Assembly (NCBI GenBank): GCA_903920455.1
Contig: CAIXLY010000077.1
Location: forward strand, 35,635 to 99,634
From: an uncultured bacterium
GTDB lineage: Bacteria > Bacteroidota > Bacteroidia > Chitinophagales > Chitinophagaceae
Length of the DNA: 64,000 bases
Direction of reading: 5' to 3'
In this document: in pieces, positions 8,861 to 17,964 of the stretch
Layout of the letters: each line of letters opens with the position of its first letter
Position numbering within the stretch: position 1 is the stretch's first letter
Notes under the pieces: generated by a model
Databases searched by the model: none
The model's input: the letters and a program-made list of their open reading frames with translations, nothing else
What the model was told of the DNA's origin: nothing
Position numbers and translations under genes: made by a program

Positions 8861-9961
8861 TTATAAAAAGTAGTTGACAGGATTGGTATTAATGCCTGTT
8901 TTTAGGACGGCAAAGGTAGGGAATTTTTCTTTTATCATCCTTGCCAGTAGGTCTGAAGTGTACTGCTCACTCTCAAAATGCCCAATATCAGCCAGCAGCA
9001 TCCTCCCATTAGGGCTAAAAAAGTCGTGATATCCAAGATCCCCGGTTAGAAAAATATCTGCATTATTTCTTAATGCACTGGAAATCATAGACTTACCCGA
9101 TCCGCCACAAACTGCAACGGTTTTGATGGGTTTGTTGGTAAGTGGACTGTGCCTAATAATTCCTGTAGAGAAGGTGGCCTTGATCAGCGACAGAAAATCC
9201 GATTCTTTCATTGGGTTCTCCAGGTTACCAATCAATCCTCCTCCAAACTCATGAAAATTGTTCTCGAGGCCAAGGATATCATAGGCTGGCGTTTCATACG
9301 GATGACTCGAGAAAAGGGCTTTAGTTATTGCTGATTCTAAATGGGAAGGAAAAATAACTTCTATTCTTTCCTCAGGTTCAGTATGTATTTTTCCAATTTC
9401 TCCAATAAATGGATCTGCACCTGCGAGGGGCTTAAAATTTCCCGATCCACTAGCGCTGAAGCTACAGGCTTCGTATTTTCCAATTTTTCCAGCCCCTGCG
9501 GCAAAGAGTGCAGCCCTTACCGAATCTAGATGGGAGGCAGGAACGAAGGTGGTGATCTTTTTATGGGTATCTGCAGCTGGAACCAATACCCTTGTTTGGG
9601 TAACACCTAACCTCTTTGCTATCTCTCCGTTTACTCCCCAAAGCACATTGTCGAGATTGGTGTGGCAAGCATAGATGTTGATGTTGTTTACAATCGCCTT
9701 AATCAACAGGTCTGAAACGAATTCGCCTTTGGCTATTCTTTTAAGTGGTGCAAAGATGGGGGGATGATGAACAACAATGAGGTTGTGCTTACGGGCTATC
9801 GCTTCGTCTATGACTGCTTCAGTAAGGTCTAGTGCGGTGGTAGCGCCTGAACAAGGGGCATTTGCATCACCACATACCAGTCCGGAATTGTCATACACTT
9901 CCTGCAAGAAAAGCGGGGCTTCTGTTTCTAAAACGTTAATAATGTCTCCTATGCTTTGCAT
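8861..9961 (-). CDS. Nif3-like dinuclear metal-centre protein (YqfO type)
   Basis: A 366-residue Nif3/YqfO family protein. The N-terminal Nif3 half shows NSGLVCGD near residues 26-33, HHPPIF near 65-70 and ACHTNLDN near 98-105, which supply metal ligands. An inserted PII/CutA-like domain (about 130-235) marks the long YqfO form. The C-terminal half has GGSGKSMI near 285 and DIGHFESEQ, with the remaining ligands. Relatives bind two metals; GTP cyclohydrolase activity has been proposed but the function is not settled. It is likely the first gene of a two-gene operon with the zinc-ribbon protein. Confidence 0.9.
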   Translation of the reverse strand: MQSIGDIINVLETEAPLFLQEVYDNSGLVCGDANAPCSGATTALDLTEAVIDEAIARKHNLIVVHHPPIFAPLKRIAKGEFVSDLLIKAIVNNINIYACHTNLDNVLWGVNGEIAKRLGVTQTRVLVPAADTHKKITTFVPASHLDSVRAALFAAGAGKIGKYEACSFSASGSGNFKPLAGADPFIGEIGKIHTEPEERIEVIFPSHLESAITKALFSSHPYETPAYDILGLENNFHEFGGGLIGNLENPMKESDFLSLIKATFSTGIIRHSPLTNKPIKTVAVCGGSGKSMISSALRNNADIFLTGDLGYHDFFSPNGRMLLADIGHFESEQYTSDLLARMIKEKFPTFAVLKTGINTNPVNYFL

Positions 9962-10018
9962 TTATTTCTTTATTTCTATTAATTGAAATTACTTTACTTT
10001 CTTAACAGCCTAATACTG

Positions 10019-10825
10019 ATGCAAAGATATTTGTTCCTTCTTCTTCTTTCCCTAACTGGTTTTGCCAATGCCCAACAGGTGACTAGCGATTGGGAGAACT
10101 ATGTTGTTTCCTTAAAAGGGAAGCCCGTGTCAATTAATGTTGACCTTGGATTGAAGAAGCTAGCTCCTATGAGGGACAATCCTTTTGTAATCATGCTCAG
10201 GCTGAAATTGAACAATCCCAATGCAGAGGGTATGCCTCAAGGAGGAGATCTTGATCAATTAGTCAAGCTAGAAGACAAGCTGGTAGAAATGCTTGCCCGG
10301 CAGAATGGCATGCTATTCGCCGGCCGTTTTACTCAAAGGGGACTAAGAGAATTTTATTTTTATGGGCCAGACACATTGGGTTATTTGAAAGCGATTAATG
10401 AATCCATGATTGAATTTCCTGCTTTTGAATTTCTTTGTCTTGCAAAAAATGATCAACAATGGGAAAACTATCTCACTGTATTGTATCCTTCAGGTCCTGA
10501 TAAGATCAGGATCGACAGCCGAAGAAGGTTGGGTGAAATGGCCAGGGTAGGCACTTTGGGTGCTGGCTCGGTAGATGTTTTTCACTATTTTATTTTTTCT
10601 GATCATGAGTCTCGAAAGAAGTTCCTGATGGCCCCGCTTTCCTCAGGCACTACACTTGTATCCATGCCATCTCAGGCGGATGGTCAAACAGGGAAGTATA
10701 GCTTGGTGCTGAAGAAAAATGAAAAACCCGGATATGATTGGATTGAAAATAGTCTCATCCCTTTATTCAATGAAGCCCTCAAATCAGGAGGATCATATCA
10801 GGGCTGGGATTTCACCGCAAGGTGA
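10019..10825 (+). CDS. exported DUF695 / RraB-like two-domain protein
   Basis: The frame is open from 9983, but the ATG at 10019 gives a textbook signal peptide, MQRYLFLLLLSLTGFANA-QQ, so I place the start there (268 residues). The N-terminal half matches DUF695 (WENYVVSLKGKPVSINVDLGL and a later LREFYFYGPD). The C-terminal half resembles RraB, the RNase E inhibitor: a FSDHESRKKFL segment and the ending YDWIENSLIPLFNEALKSGG...YQGWDF. DUF695-RraB fusions are otherwise expected in the cytoplasm, so the export signal is odd. Function unknown. The family call is from pattern memory. Confidence 0.65.
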   Translation: MQRYLFLLLLSLTGFANAQQVTSDWENYVVSLKGKPVSINVDLGLKKLAPMRDNPFVIMLRLKLNNPNAEGMPQGGDLDQLVKLEDKLVEMLARQNGMLFAGRFTQRGLREFYFYGPDTLGYLKAINESMIEFPAFEFLCLAKNDQQWENYLTVLYPSGPDKIRIDSRRRLGEMARVGTLGAGSVDVFHYFIFSDHESRKKFLMAPLSSGTTLVSMPSQADGQTGKYSLVLKKNEKPGYDWIENSLIPLFNEALKSGGSYQGWDFTAR

Positions 10826-10915
10826 TTTAGTATAATTTCCTCTTAATTGTTTGATTTTATGTAATTTAGGTGTGAAAACGGCCTTAAATTCGGGGCTCAT
10901 ATCAGGTTATTTTTT

Positions 10916-13900
10916 TTGATCAACTACCCCCATATTAAGCAGCTTATCAAGCCTGTGAAACTTATTCTGTTTCGGCTCATTCCAATATTATTATTGCTCA
11001 GCACGCAAGATGCATCCGCACAGGTAGTGGCCAATTTCTCTTATGAAAAACCAGTTTGTTTCATTGATGGCGCAGGGGTAATTGTTAAGTTCAAGGATGA
11101 GTCTTATTCTCTGAATGGCTATCCAATAGTTGAATGGGTATGGAATAAGGGCGATGGGAGTCCTGATTTGCCTAACAAGAAAGACCCATCACCGGAGTGG
11201 ACATACGATAATCCTGGAGTATATCGTGTGACGCTCACTGTGAGAAATCTTGCCAATGACCAGCCTGGGTTCATTACTCAACTGGTGCTTGTTTATCCTC
11301 CTGTCATCGTAAACTTCAGTTCCAACATCAATGTGGGATGTAATCCGCTTACTGTGTTATTGTCTGATTTATCTGCTCCTGAATCCTTAGTAGATGGTGT
11401 AACTGGCAGTTCCTATATTAATAAAATAAAAAATTGGACCTGGGATTTTGGTGATGGAGTTCAAAGCAATACGCTGACCAGCACTGTTTCACATACCTAC
11501 ACCAACTCTGGTAATTTTAGAGTGAGGCTTTTCATTGAAACTGAAGGCGGGTGTAAGGCATTCGGTGAATCTGCTCCTGATTTTATACAAGTTGAAGAAA
11601 AAGTAAAAGCTAACTTTTACTTGCCAGTACCCGACATCTGTAAATTTCCTGTCAAGGTAAATGCCTCCAACCTCTCGGAAGGTGCAATTTCCTATAAGTG
11701 GAATGTGACTGGACCAGGCTTGGCCAATTTGTCTGATGATGCGGTTGCTGAGCCTGAGATAAGTTTTTCGCAACCGGGAACCTACAAAGTGCAGTTGGAA
11801 GCAACAGGAGCCAATAATTGTGGTGATGTATATGAACTTGATTATGTTATTTCACCAAGTCCATCTTCAGCTCAATTTAGCAGCCCACTTTCGGCCTGTC
11901 CAAATACCAACGTACCATTTATCAATACATCCACCGCTCCAACGATTACCAATGCATGGTATGTAAATGATGTGTTGGTCGCTACTTCAAAAAATCTAAC
12001 CCACCAGTTTAATACTGATGGTATAAACAAGGTTCGTCTTGAATCCTTAATCGGTTCTTGTCAGTATACCCTTGAAAAGGACATTGAAATTTATCCAGTG
12101 CCAGTTGTGGATTTCGAAGCAGATATCTATACAGGCTGCAACACTCCACTAGTAGTGAAATTTAAGGACTTGACACCCGGAAACATTGTTGAAAGGATTT
12201 GGGAGTTTAACGATCAGATTACACCATATAAAAGAACATCAAATGAGATAACGCATACCTATTACAAAACTGGGTCGTACTATCCTGTGTTAACTGTAAT
12301 TACTGACAAGCTTTGTCGAGTAAAAAAAATGTCCAGCACACCAATTTTAATTCAACTGCCTAAAATTATCAGTAGTAATCTTCCGGACAGTGGATGTGTT
12401 GGAATGGAAATCACCCCCAACGTCACATTTAACATCCAAGCTGATATCACTGAATGGATTTGGGAAGTAGTGGATGAAAATGGAGTAGATGTATATACAA
12501 GTACACTAGAAAGTCCAGGTTCATTTCGATTTGATGATAGGGGTATTTATACCGTTAATTTGACAATCAAGGCATCCCAATTCTGTGAGAAGTCCTACAG
12601 CTGGCCGGTTAAAGTCGGCATTCAGCCCCAACCTTTCACCATCTATCCCGACAAACTTGAAGATTGCGCAAATTCAACGTTCAAATTTTTTTACGACGGC
12701 ACTGGTCCAGAGCCCACAACCTTTAAATGGAAATTTTCATCATCAGACTCTTCTTTTGAAAAAAGTCCTTCAAGAATATTTAAGGAGCTCGGTCCAAAGG
12801 ATGTAACATTAACTGTATTTGACAACGGCTGCCCTTTGTCTGTTACTGAAATTGGAATGATTAATATTAAAGGAGTTGTAGGCGACTTTAAAGTCAACAA
12901 CGATTGTGCTAATCCTTTGGAGCCTCAATTTGAAGACAAGTCTTTAGGCAATATTGAAACTTGGAAGTGGACATTTGGAGATGGTTCGCCTGCGAAAGAA
13001 TATACTGCCTATGAGCCGCCATTTATACATGCTTTCACTAACCCCGACAAGTATGAGATTACACTTACTGTAACTGGAGAGGGATGTGTTTTTAGCGAAT
13101 CATTAAATATTACAGTGGCCAATGAAAAGGCGATCGACTTTTCCACAACACTACCAGTGTGTCTTTCAGCTGGGTCCACTACCTTGCAGGCCACAAAAAA
13201 TAGTCCAAGTTTTGTCAAGGATTATTATTGGGATTTGGGTTGTGAATATAGGCCTGTTCCAGATGAAGATAATTTTGAGTTGATGTTTGCTCGACCCTGC
13301 GGATCTGATCCAACTTACCTCAGGGGCAGCTATCCGATGCGGGTTAAAATCATTGATGTCAATGGATGTATTTATGAAAGCCCAATTAAAGATGTATATA
13401 TCGGAGGCCCCATTGCAAAAATTTCTGAAATTACTTCTCTTTCTGGGTGTGAAGATTTAACGGTAAAATTTGAGGACAATTCCGATGTTGATCCTAACGT
13501 ACAAATCCAAAGTCGAATATGGAATTTTGGTGATGGTACCAGTCAGGATATTTTATCAGGGCCTATCTCCCATGTCTTTTCAAATCTTGGTACTTCGCCC
13601 GTTAGCATGACAGTATCAGATGAACAAGGGTGTTCATCTACCAGTGGTATACTCGAAGTGAATACGTCGAGGATAGATATAGATTTCAGTGCAGCACAAA
13701 CTTCCAGTTGTATTGACAAGAATATTCAATTTGAACCAATAACTCCAAATCCACTAACATCTTATAACTGGGAATTCGGCGATGGATGGGCATCAACATT
13801 GTCTAGTCCCAAAGTTGCGTATGCTGCATCAGGACGAAAGTCTGTTCGGTTAACTGTAAGAGATGGATATGGATGTGAGGCTACAGTCTTTAAGGATAAT

Positions 13901-15913
13901 TATATTGAAATAGATATGCCGGTTGCGAACTTTTCTGCAGTAACGAATACTGCAGACTGTCCACCCTTTGATGCACAATTTAATTTTGAGGGTCAATATG
14001 CAGAGCGTTTTGAATGGACCTTTGGAGATGGCTCAAGGTCAACGCTTCCAAATCCCAATCACATCTATACCAGTGGCGGTAATTATTCTGTAATCCTCAA
14101 GGTAGTAAGTCCGGGTGGGTGTCAGGCAGTTTCCGCCCCGTATCCAATCGAGGTAAGTGGCCCTGTTGGAACAGCTTCGTTTGATGCATTTTCTTGTGAA
14201 CCTTTTGATGCTTTGCTTAACGTATCCTCAACCTCAGCGCAATTTGTCATTATTGATTATGGGGATGGGGAAGTGACGGATCGCTTGCCTTATCAAGTTC
14301 AGTTTTCTCATCGATATACCGATACAGGGTTTTTTCAACCGAAAGTTTTCTTATCAAATAATGAAGGCTGCATTGTTCGTCTCCCAGTAAACAATGGCAT
14401 CAAAACTGTTGATGTACAAGCAGTGTTCAAGCCCGATAATAATATCTTCTGCCAAAGTGGAAATGTAAGTTTTTCTGATCTCTCACTTACAAATGATCAA
14501 TTTGTTTCGTGGGATTGGACAATGGGGGATGGAGCCACTGAGTCAGGAAAAAATGTTTCTCATTTTTATAATCAACCGGGTATTTATGATGTGAAGCTGG
14601 TGGTGAAAACGCTGTTGGGTTGTGTTGGCAGTGTTGCGCGTACTGCACTCATCAAGGTTAAGGAAAATCCTCAAGTAGACATCATTGTTTCAAGGCCGAT
14701 TATTTGTGAAGACGAAGCCGTCACATTCACAATACAAGAAATATCATCTGCCAGTCCAATTGTTAATTGGTTTTGGGATTTTACCAATGGGAATAGTTCT
14801 AGCCTTCAAGCACCTTCTTCACAGTCATTCAGAAAACAGGGAATTTATCCGGTTCGACTTTATGTGACTGACGCAGAGGGATGCAGAGATACAGCATTGA
14901 TTGATTATCAAGTCAATCCATTGCCCGAACTGGATGCAGGGGCTGACATACAATTGTGCTTGGGCACTCCTCTGCAATTGAATCCCTCCGGTGCTCAAAT
15001 TTATCAGTGGTTTGCAGGACCAACACTAAGTTGTACTGATTGTGAAAATCCCTTCATCAATCCATCAGATGATGCAAAGTACTTCGTTAAGGGAACTTCC
15101 GTCGATGGATGTATTAGCTACGATTCGATATATGTTGAAGTGGTAGGCCCTTCTACAGTCTCTGCCATTGCCGACACCGTGCTATGTTTTGGTGATGAGT
15201 TAGAGCTTAGGGCAACTGGAACAGCCAACTATAGCTGGTCGCCAGCAGTTGGGTTAAGTGCAACTGATATTGCCAATCCTAAAGCTAGCCCACTTCAAAA
15301 CACAATATATACGGTCACGGGATCCGACCCTTATCATTGTTTTGTTACAACAGATGAAGTGGAAGTCAGGGTCAATCCGATTCCAGAAGTATATGCAGGT
15401 GCAGACACCACCATGATGGCAGGGTATCCATTTCAACTTCGTCCGGTTTTCTCTAATGATGTAACAAAGATTCAGTGGGAGCCTTCAACTTTCTTGAACT
15501 GCTCTGACTGCAGGAGTCCGATTTGTAATCCTTCCTTCTCTGCAACATATACCCTCTTTGCATACAATGATTTTGGGTGTGTCTCAAAAGATGTAATCAA
15601 TGTCTTTGCAACATGTACTAGAGAGAATCTTTTCATCCCCAATACTTTTTCTCCAAATGGTGATGGTGTAAATGAGGTGTTCTTTCCCAGGGGACGTGGC
15701 ATAGAAAAAATAAAGTCACTAAAAATATTCAGCAGATGGGGGCAGCTGGTCTATAGCAAAGAAAACTTTTTTGCCAATGACCAAGGTGCGGGATGGAATG
15801 GGAAGCGTTCAGGGCTGGATGTTTCAACTGATGTATATGTTTATATGATTGACTTGGTATGCGAAAATGGAAATATCATCACATTAAAAGGAGATATTGC
15901 ATTAGTAAGATGA
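10916..15913 (+). CDS. giant PKD-repeat adhesin with gliding-type (T9SS type B) C-terminal domain
   Basis: A predicted cell-surface protein of about 1665 residues. After a signal peptide ending ASAQ it is a chain of PKD/Ig-like repeats. At least nine carry recognisable W-x-F-G-D-G-type turns (for example WTWDFGDG, WKWTFGDG, RIWNFGDG, WEFGDGW, EWTFGDGS). Three Ig-like modules starting AGAD or DTVLCFG follow, then the type B domain: FIPNTFSPNGDGVNEVF, IFSRWGQLVY, GWNGK, DVYVYMIDL. That domain directs T9SS export and surface attachment. No ATG exists between the upstream stop at 10862 and the signal peptide. TTG at 10916 or GTG at 10955 must start it; GTG would give the more usual leader MKLILFRLIPILLLL. 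A PorP/SprF gene overlaps its stop. Confidence 0.9.
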   Translation: MINYPHIKQLIKPVKLILFRLIPILLLLSTQDASAQVVANFSYEKPVCFIDGAGVIVKFKDESYSLNGYPIVEWVWNKGDGSPDLPNKKDPSPEWTYDNPGVYRVTLTVRNLANDQPGFITQLVLVYPPVIVNFSSNINVGCNPLTVLLSDLSAPESLVDGVTGSSYINKIKNWTWDFGDGVQSNTLTSTVSHTYTNSGNFRVRLFIETEGGCKAFGESAPDFIQVEEKVKANFYLPVPDICKFPVKVNASNLSEGAISYKWNVTGPGLANLSDDAVAEPEISFSQPGTYKVQLEATGANNCGDVYELDYVISPSPSSAQFSSPLSACPNTNVPFINTSTAPTITNAWYVNDVLVATSKNLTHQFNTDGINKVRLESLIGSCQYTLEKDIEIYPVPVVDFEADIYTGCNTPLVVKFKDLTPGNIVERIWEFNDQITPYKRTSNEITHTYYKTGSYYPVLTVITDKLCRVKKMSSTPILIQLPKIISSNLPDSGCVGMEITPNVTFNIQADITEWIWEVVDENGVDVYTSTLESPGSFRFDDRGIYTVNLTIKASQFCEKSYSWPVKVGIQPQPFTIYPDKLEDCANSTFKFFYDGTGPEPTTFKWKFSSSDSSFEKSPSRIFKELGPKDVTLTVFDNGCPLSVTEIGMINIKGVVGDFKVNNDCANPLEPQFEDKSLGNIETWKWTFGDGSPAKEYTAYEPPFIHAFTNPDKYEITLTVTGEGCVFSESLNITVANEKAIDFSTTLPVCLSAGSTTLQATKNSPSFVKDYYWDLGCEYRPVPDEDNFELMFARPCGSDPTYLRGSYPMRVKIIDVNGCIYESPIKDVYIGGPIAKISEITSLSGCEDLTVKFEDNSDVDPNVQIQSRIWNFGDGTSQDILSGPISHVFSNLGTSPVSMTVSDEQGCSSTSGILEVNTSRIDIDFSAAQTSSCIDKNIQFEPITPNPLTSYNWEFGDGWASTLSSPKVAYAASGRKSVRLTVRDGYGCEATVFKDNYIEIDMPVANFSAVTNTADCPPFDAQFNFEGQYAERFEWTFGDGSRSTLPNPNHIYTSGGNYSVILKVVSPGGCQAVSAPYPIEVSGPVGTASFDAFSCEPFDALLNVSSTSAQFVIIDYGDGEVTDRLPYQVQFSHRYTDTGFFQPKVFLSNNEGCIVRLPVNNGIKTVDVQAVFKPDNNIFCQSGNVSFSDLSLTNDQFVSWDWTMGDGATESGKNVSHFYNQPGIYDVKLVVKTLLGCVGSVARTALIKVKENPQVDIIVSRPIICEDEAVTFTIQEISSASPIVNWFWDFTNGNSSSLQAPSSQSFRKQGIYPVRLYVTDAEGCRDTALIDYQVNPLPELDAGADIQLCLGTPLQLNPSGAQIYQWFAGPTLSCTDCENPFINPSDDAKYFVKGTSVDGCISYDSIYVEVVGPSTVSAIADTVLCFGDELELRATGTANYSWSPAVGLSATDIANPKASPLQNTIYTVTGSDPYHCFVTTDEVEVRVNPIPEVYAGADTTMMAGYPFQLRPVFSNDVTKIQWEPSTFLNCSDCRSPICNPSFSATYTLFAYNDFGCVSKDVINVFATCTRENLFIPNTFSPNGDGVNEVFFPRGRGIEKIKSLKIFSRWGQLVYSKENFFANDQGAGWNGKRSGLDVSTDVYVYMIDLVCENGNIITLKGDIALVR

Positions 15914-16938
15914 TGATAGGGAGAAAACATATCAGGTATTTAATGCTCGCTCTCATGGGGAGTATCTTTTTTGTCGGTAATGAGCTTCATGCACAAGACC
16001 TTCACTTTTCTCAATTTTTTGAGGCGCCATTGCTTCGAAATCCTGCATTGGCAGGTTTGTTTGAAGGGGATGTTAGGGTGCAGGGAGTACATAGGAGCCA
16101 GTGGAACAGCATTTCTTATCCATTTCAAACCAGCTCAATCAACGCTGAGTATAAGTTTCATTTGGGTAGCGGTGAGGATTTTATGACCGCTGGTGGACAG
16201 GCCATGCTCGACAAGGCGGGTACTGTGCAATTGAAAACAGTGCATATGCTTCCAGCACTAACTTTTCATAAGTCGCTCAGTCAACGCAGAAACACGTATC
16301 TCTCAATTGGATTTATGGGGGGATTGGTAAGACGCGGACTCGACCGCTCAAGGGTTACTACAAATAGTCAGTATGATGGATTTTATTTTAATGGGGCACT
16401 GCCCGATGGGGAAACTTTTTTAGCTACGTACTCATACCTCGATATGTCTGTTGGGATGAGCTTTAACAGTACCTTGGGCGCAGACGATCAACATAATTTT
16501 TTTGTAGGCATTGCCTATCATCATTTCAACAAGCCGGTAAGTTCCTTTTATAAAAATGTAACACATCTTCCAAAATTTGTGTTGTCTGGCGGTTTGAAAA
16601 TCAATATTGATGAGTACAGTTACTTTACACTCCATGGTGACCTGAGTAGTCAGAATCCTTTTAAGGAGGCAGTAGGGGGTGGAATTTTTTCAAAGCGAAT
16701 TGGAGATCCTGCTGAATCTTTTTATACGGTTCATGCAGGGTTATTTTATCGATACAACGATGCATTAGTTCCGATGTTGAAATTTGATGTGCATAAAATA
16801 TCTGTGGGCATTACCTATGACATCAATACGTCTTCACTGGCTTCAGCGAGCAAAAACAGAGGTGGCTTTGAGCTTTCATTGTCGTATATCACTTCAAGAC
16901 CACGTAAGGCACAGACCATTCATTGCCCAACATTTTAA
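15910..16938 (+). CDS. PorP/SprF family T9SS outer-membrane protein
   Basis: A 342-residue predicted outer-membrane beta-barrel. The frame is open from 15859, but the twin ATG at 15910 gives the signal peptide MMIGRKHIRYLMLALMG...ELHAQ. The mature start DLHFSQFFEAPLLRNPALAGLFEGDVR is the PorP/SprF hallmark, and the end (FELSLSYI) looks like a closing strand. PorP/SprF proteins are needed for secretion or anchoring of partner adhesins and are typically encoded just after them. The start codons overlap the stop codon of the PKD adhesin (ATGATGA), so the pair is translationally coupled and probably works as cargo and dedicated helper. Confidence 0.92.
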   Translation: MMIGRKHIRYLMLALMGSIFFVGNELHAQDLHFSQFFEAPLLRNPALAGLFEGDVRVQGVHRSQWNSISYPFQTSSINAEYKFHLGSGEDFMTAGGQAMLDKAGTVQLKTVHMLPALTFHKSLSQRRNTYLSIGFMGGLVRRGLDRSRVTTNSQYDGFYFNGALPDGETFLATYSYLDMSVGMSFNSTLGADDQHNFFVGIAYHHFNKPVSSFYKNVTHLPKFVLSGGLKINIDEYSYFTLHGDLSSQNPFKEAVGGGIFSKRIGDPAESFYTVHAGLFYRYNDALVPMLKFDVHKISVGITYDINTSSLASASKNRGGFELSLSYITSRPRKAQTIHCPTF

Positions 16939-17070
16939 AAGCACCGATCCCATTCAATTGCCAGTTGTGTCTATTCGGAGGTCAATGAACCAAAGAAGTA
17001 GTTTTTTGTTCTTACTTTCGTGCGTCTAATCAATTATTCAGTTTAACATTTAAATTTTAATATCATTATT

Positions 17071-17541
17071 ATGAAAGTACAAAAAGGACAAGCGGCTCCA
17101 GATTTCAGCCTCTACAACACAGAAAAAACAAAGGTGAGTTTGGCTGATTACAAAGGCAAAAACCTTTTAATTCTATTTTTTCCTCAGGCATTCACCGGAG
17201 TATGCACAACAGAGCTTTGCGCCGTTCGTGATTCCCTTGATGTATATGCCAACCTACATGCTGACGTAGTTGGGATATCTGTAGATTCTTTGTTTACATT
17301 GGCTAAATTCAAAGAAGAACAACAGTTAAACTTCCCTCTGCTATCTGACTTTAACAAGGAGATCTCACAGGCATATGGTGCCTTCTATGATGATTTCGTT
17401 TTTGACATGAAAGGAGTTTCTCGTAGGGCTGCCTTTGTGGTTGACAAGCAAGGTATTGTTCAGTACGCTGAAGTGCTTGAAAGTGCAGGAGATCTACCAA
17501 ATTTTGAGTCAATTAAAGCGGCATTGGCTGATTTGGGTTGA
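17071..17541 (+). CDS. peroxiredoxin, PrxQ/BCP- or AhpE-like
   Basis: A 156-residue cytoplasmic thiol peroxidase with the AhpC/TSA fold. The active site reads FPQAFTGVCTTELCAVRD with the peroxidatic Cys at 45 and a second Cys five residues later at 50, the spacing of atypical two-Cys PrxQ enzymes. The nearby Pro38, Thr42 and later Arg fit the family. It reduces peroxides using thioredoxin or a similar donor. A TACTTTCG box at 17013-17020 could be its -7 element, giving a leader of about 45 bases. A strong terminator follows, so it is monocistronic. Confidence 0.93.
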   Translation: MKVQKGQAAPDFSLYNTEKTKVSLADYKGKNLLILFFPQAFTGVCTTELCAVRDSLDVYANLHADVVGISVDSLFTLAKFKEEQQLNFPLLSDFNKEISQAYGAFYDDFVFDMKGVSRRAAFVVDKQGIVQYAEVLESAGDLPNFESIKAALADLG

Positions 17542-17560
17542 TGCTTAAATGTAGTTTAGT

Positions 17561-17595
17561 GAAAGCCGTGCTGTCCAGTACGGCTTTCTTTTTTT
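17561..17595 (+). terminator. intrinsic terminator after the peroxiredoxin gene
   Basis: GAAAGCCGT at 17561-17569 pairs perfectly with ACGGCTTTC at 17580-17588, followed by seven T residues. It starts 19 bases after the stop codon. Confidence 0.85.
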
Positions 17596-17628
17596 AAAAA
17601 ACCATAACTTCGCTCTATTATAATCTAC

Positions 17629-17961
17629 ATGAGGCTTTTTGTTTCCATATTATTCATCTTGTTTGTGCTTGAGGGAAAGTCCCAGATTAAGCAGGTAAAC
17701 TTTGATGACCATACTCGGAGAACAAGCATTTATCCCAATCCTGCCCGTTCATTTTTGCAGATACAATACAAGCCCTCTTCTGAATTGCCTTATGTTCTGG
17801 TTGTCTATAACTTTTTAGGTAAAAAGCAGCTAGAGATCTCCAAGCCTACAAGCAATGTGTATGTTGATCTTGCAGAATTTAGACGCGGGATTTATATTTT
17901 CCAGTTTCGCGACAGCAATGGTCGCATCATCGATTCTGGAAAATTTCAGGTTGAGAAGTAG
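17629..17961 (+). CDS. minimal secreted protein made almost only of a T9SS type A sorting domain
   Basis: A 110-residue protein: signal peptide (about 1-18, MRLFVSILFILFVLEGKSQ), a linker of about 14 residues, then a Por-secretion-tail-like domain from about 33 (SIYPNPARSFLQIQY, LVVYNFLGKKQL, YVDLAEFRRGIYIFQF, SGKFQVEK). This domain normally sits at the C-terminus of large cargo proteins and directs them through the T9SS. Here there is no cargo. A TAACTTCG box at 17605-17612 lies 16 bases before the ATG, so it seems to have its own promoter. It could be a degenerate cargo gene, a competitor or regulator of sorting, or a small surface protein. Function unknown. Confidence 0.75.
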   Translation: MRLFVSILFILFVLEGKSQIKQVNFDDHTRRTSIYPNPARSFLQIQYKPSSELPYVLVVYNFLGKKQLEISKPTSNVYVDLAEFRRGIYIFQFRDSNGRIIDSGKFQVEK

Positions 17962-17964
17962 CTT

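Noticed and set aside
15859..15909. 17-residue extension of the PorP/SprF protein
   Set aside because: It is out-of-frame sequence of the PKD adhesin and would put basic residues before the signal peptide; the twin ATG at 15910 gives a normal leader.
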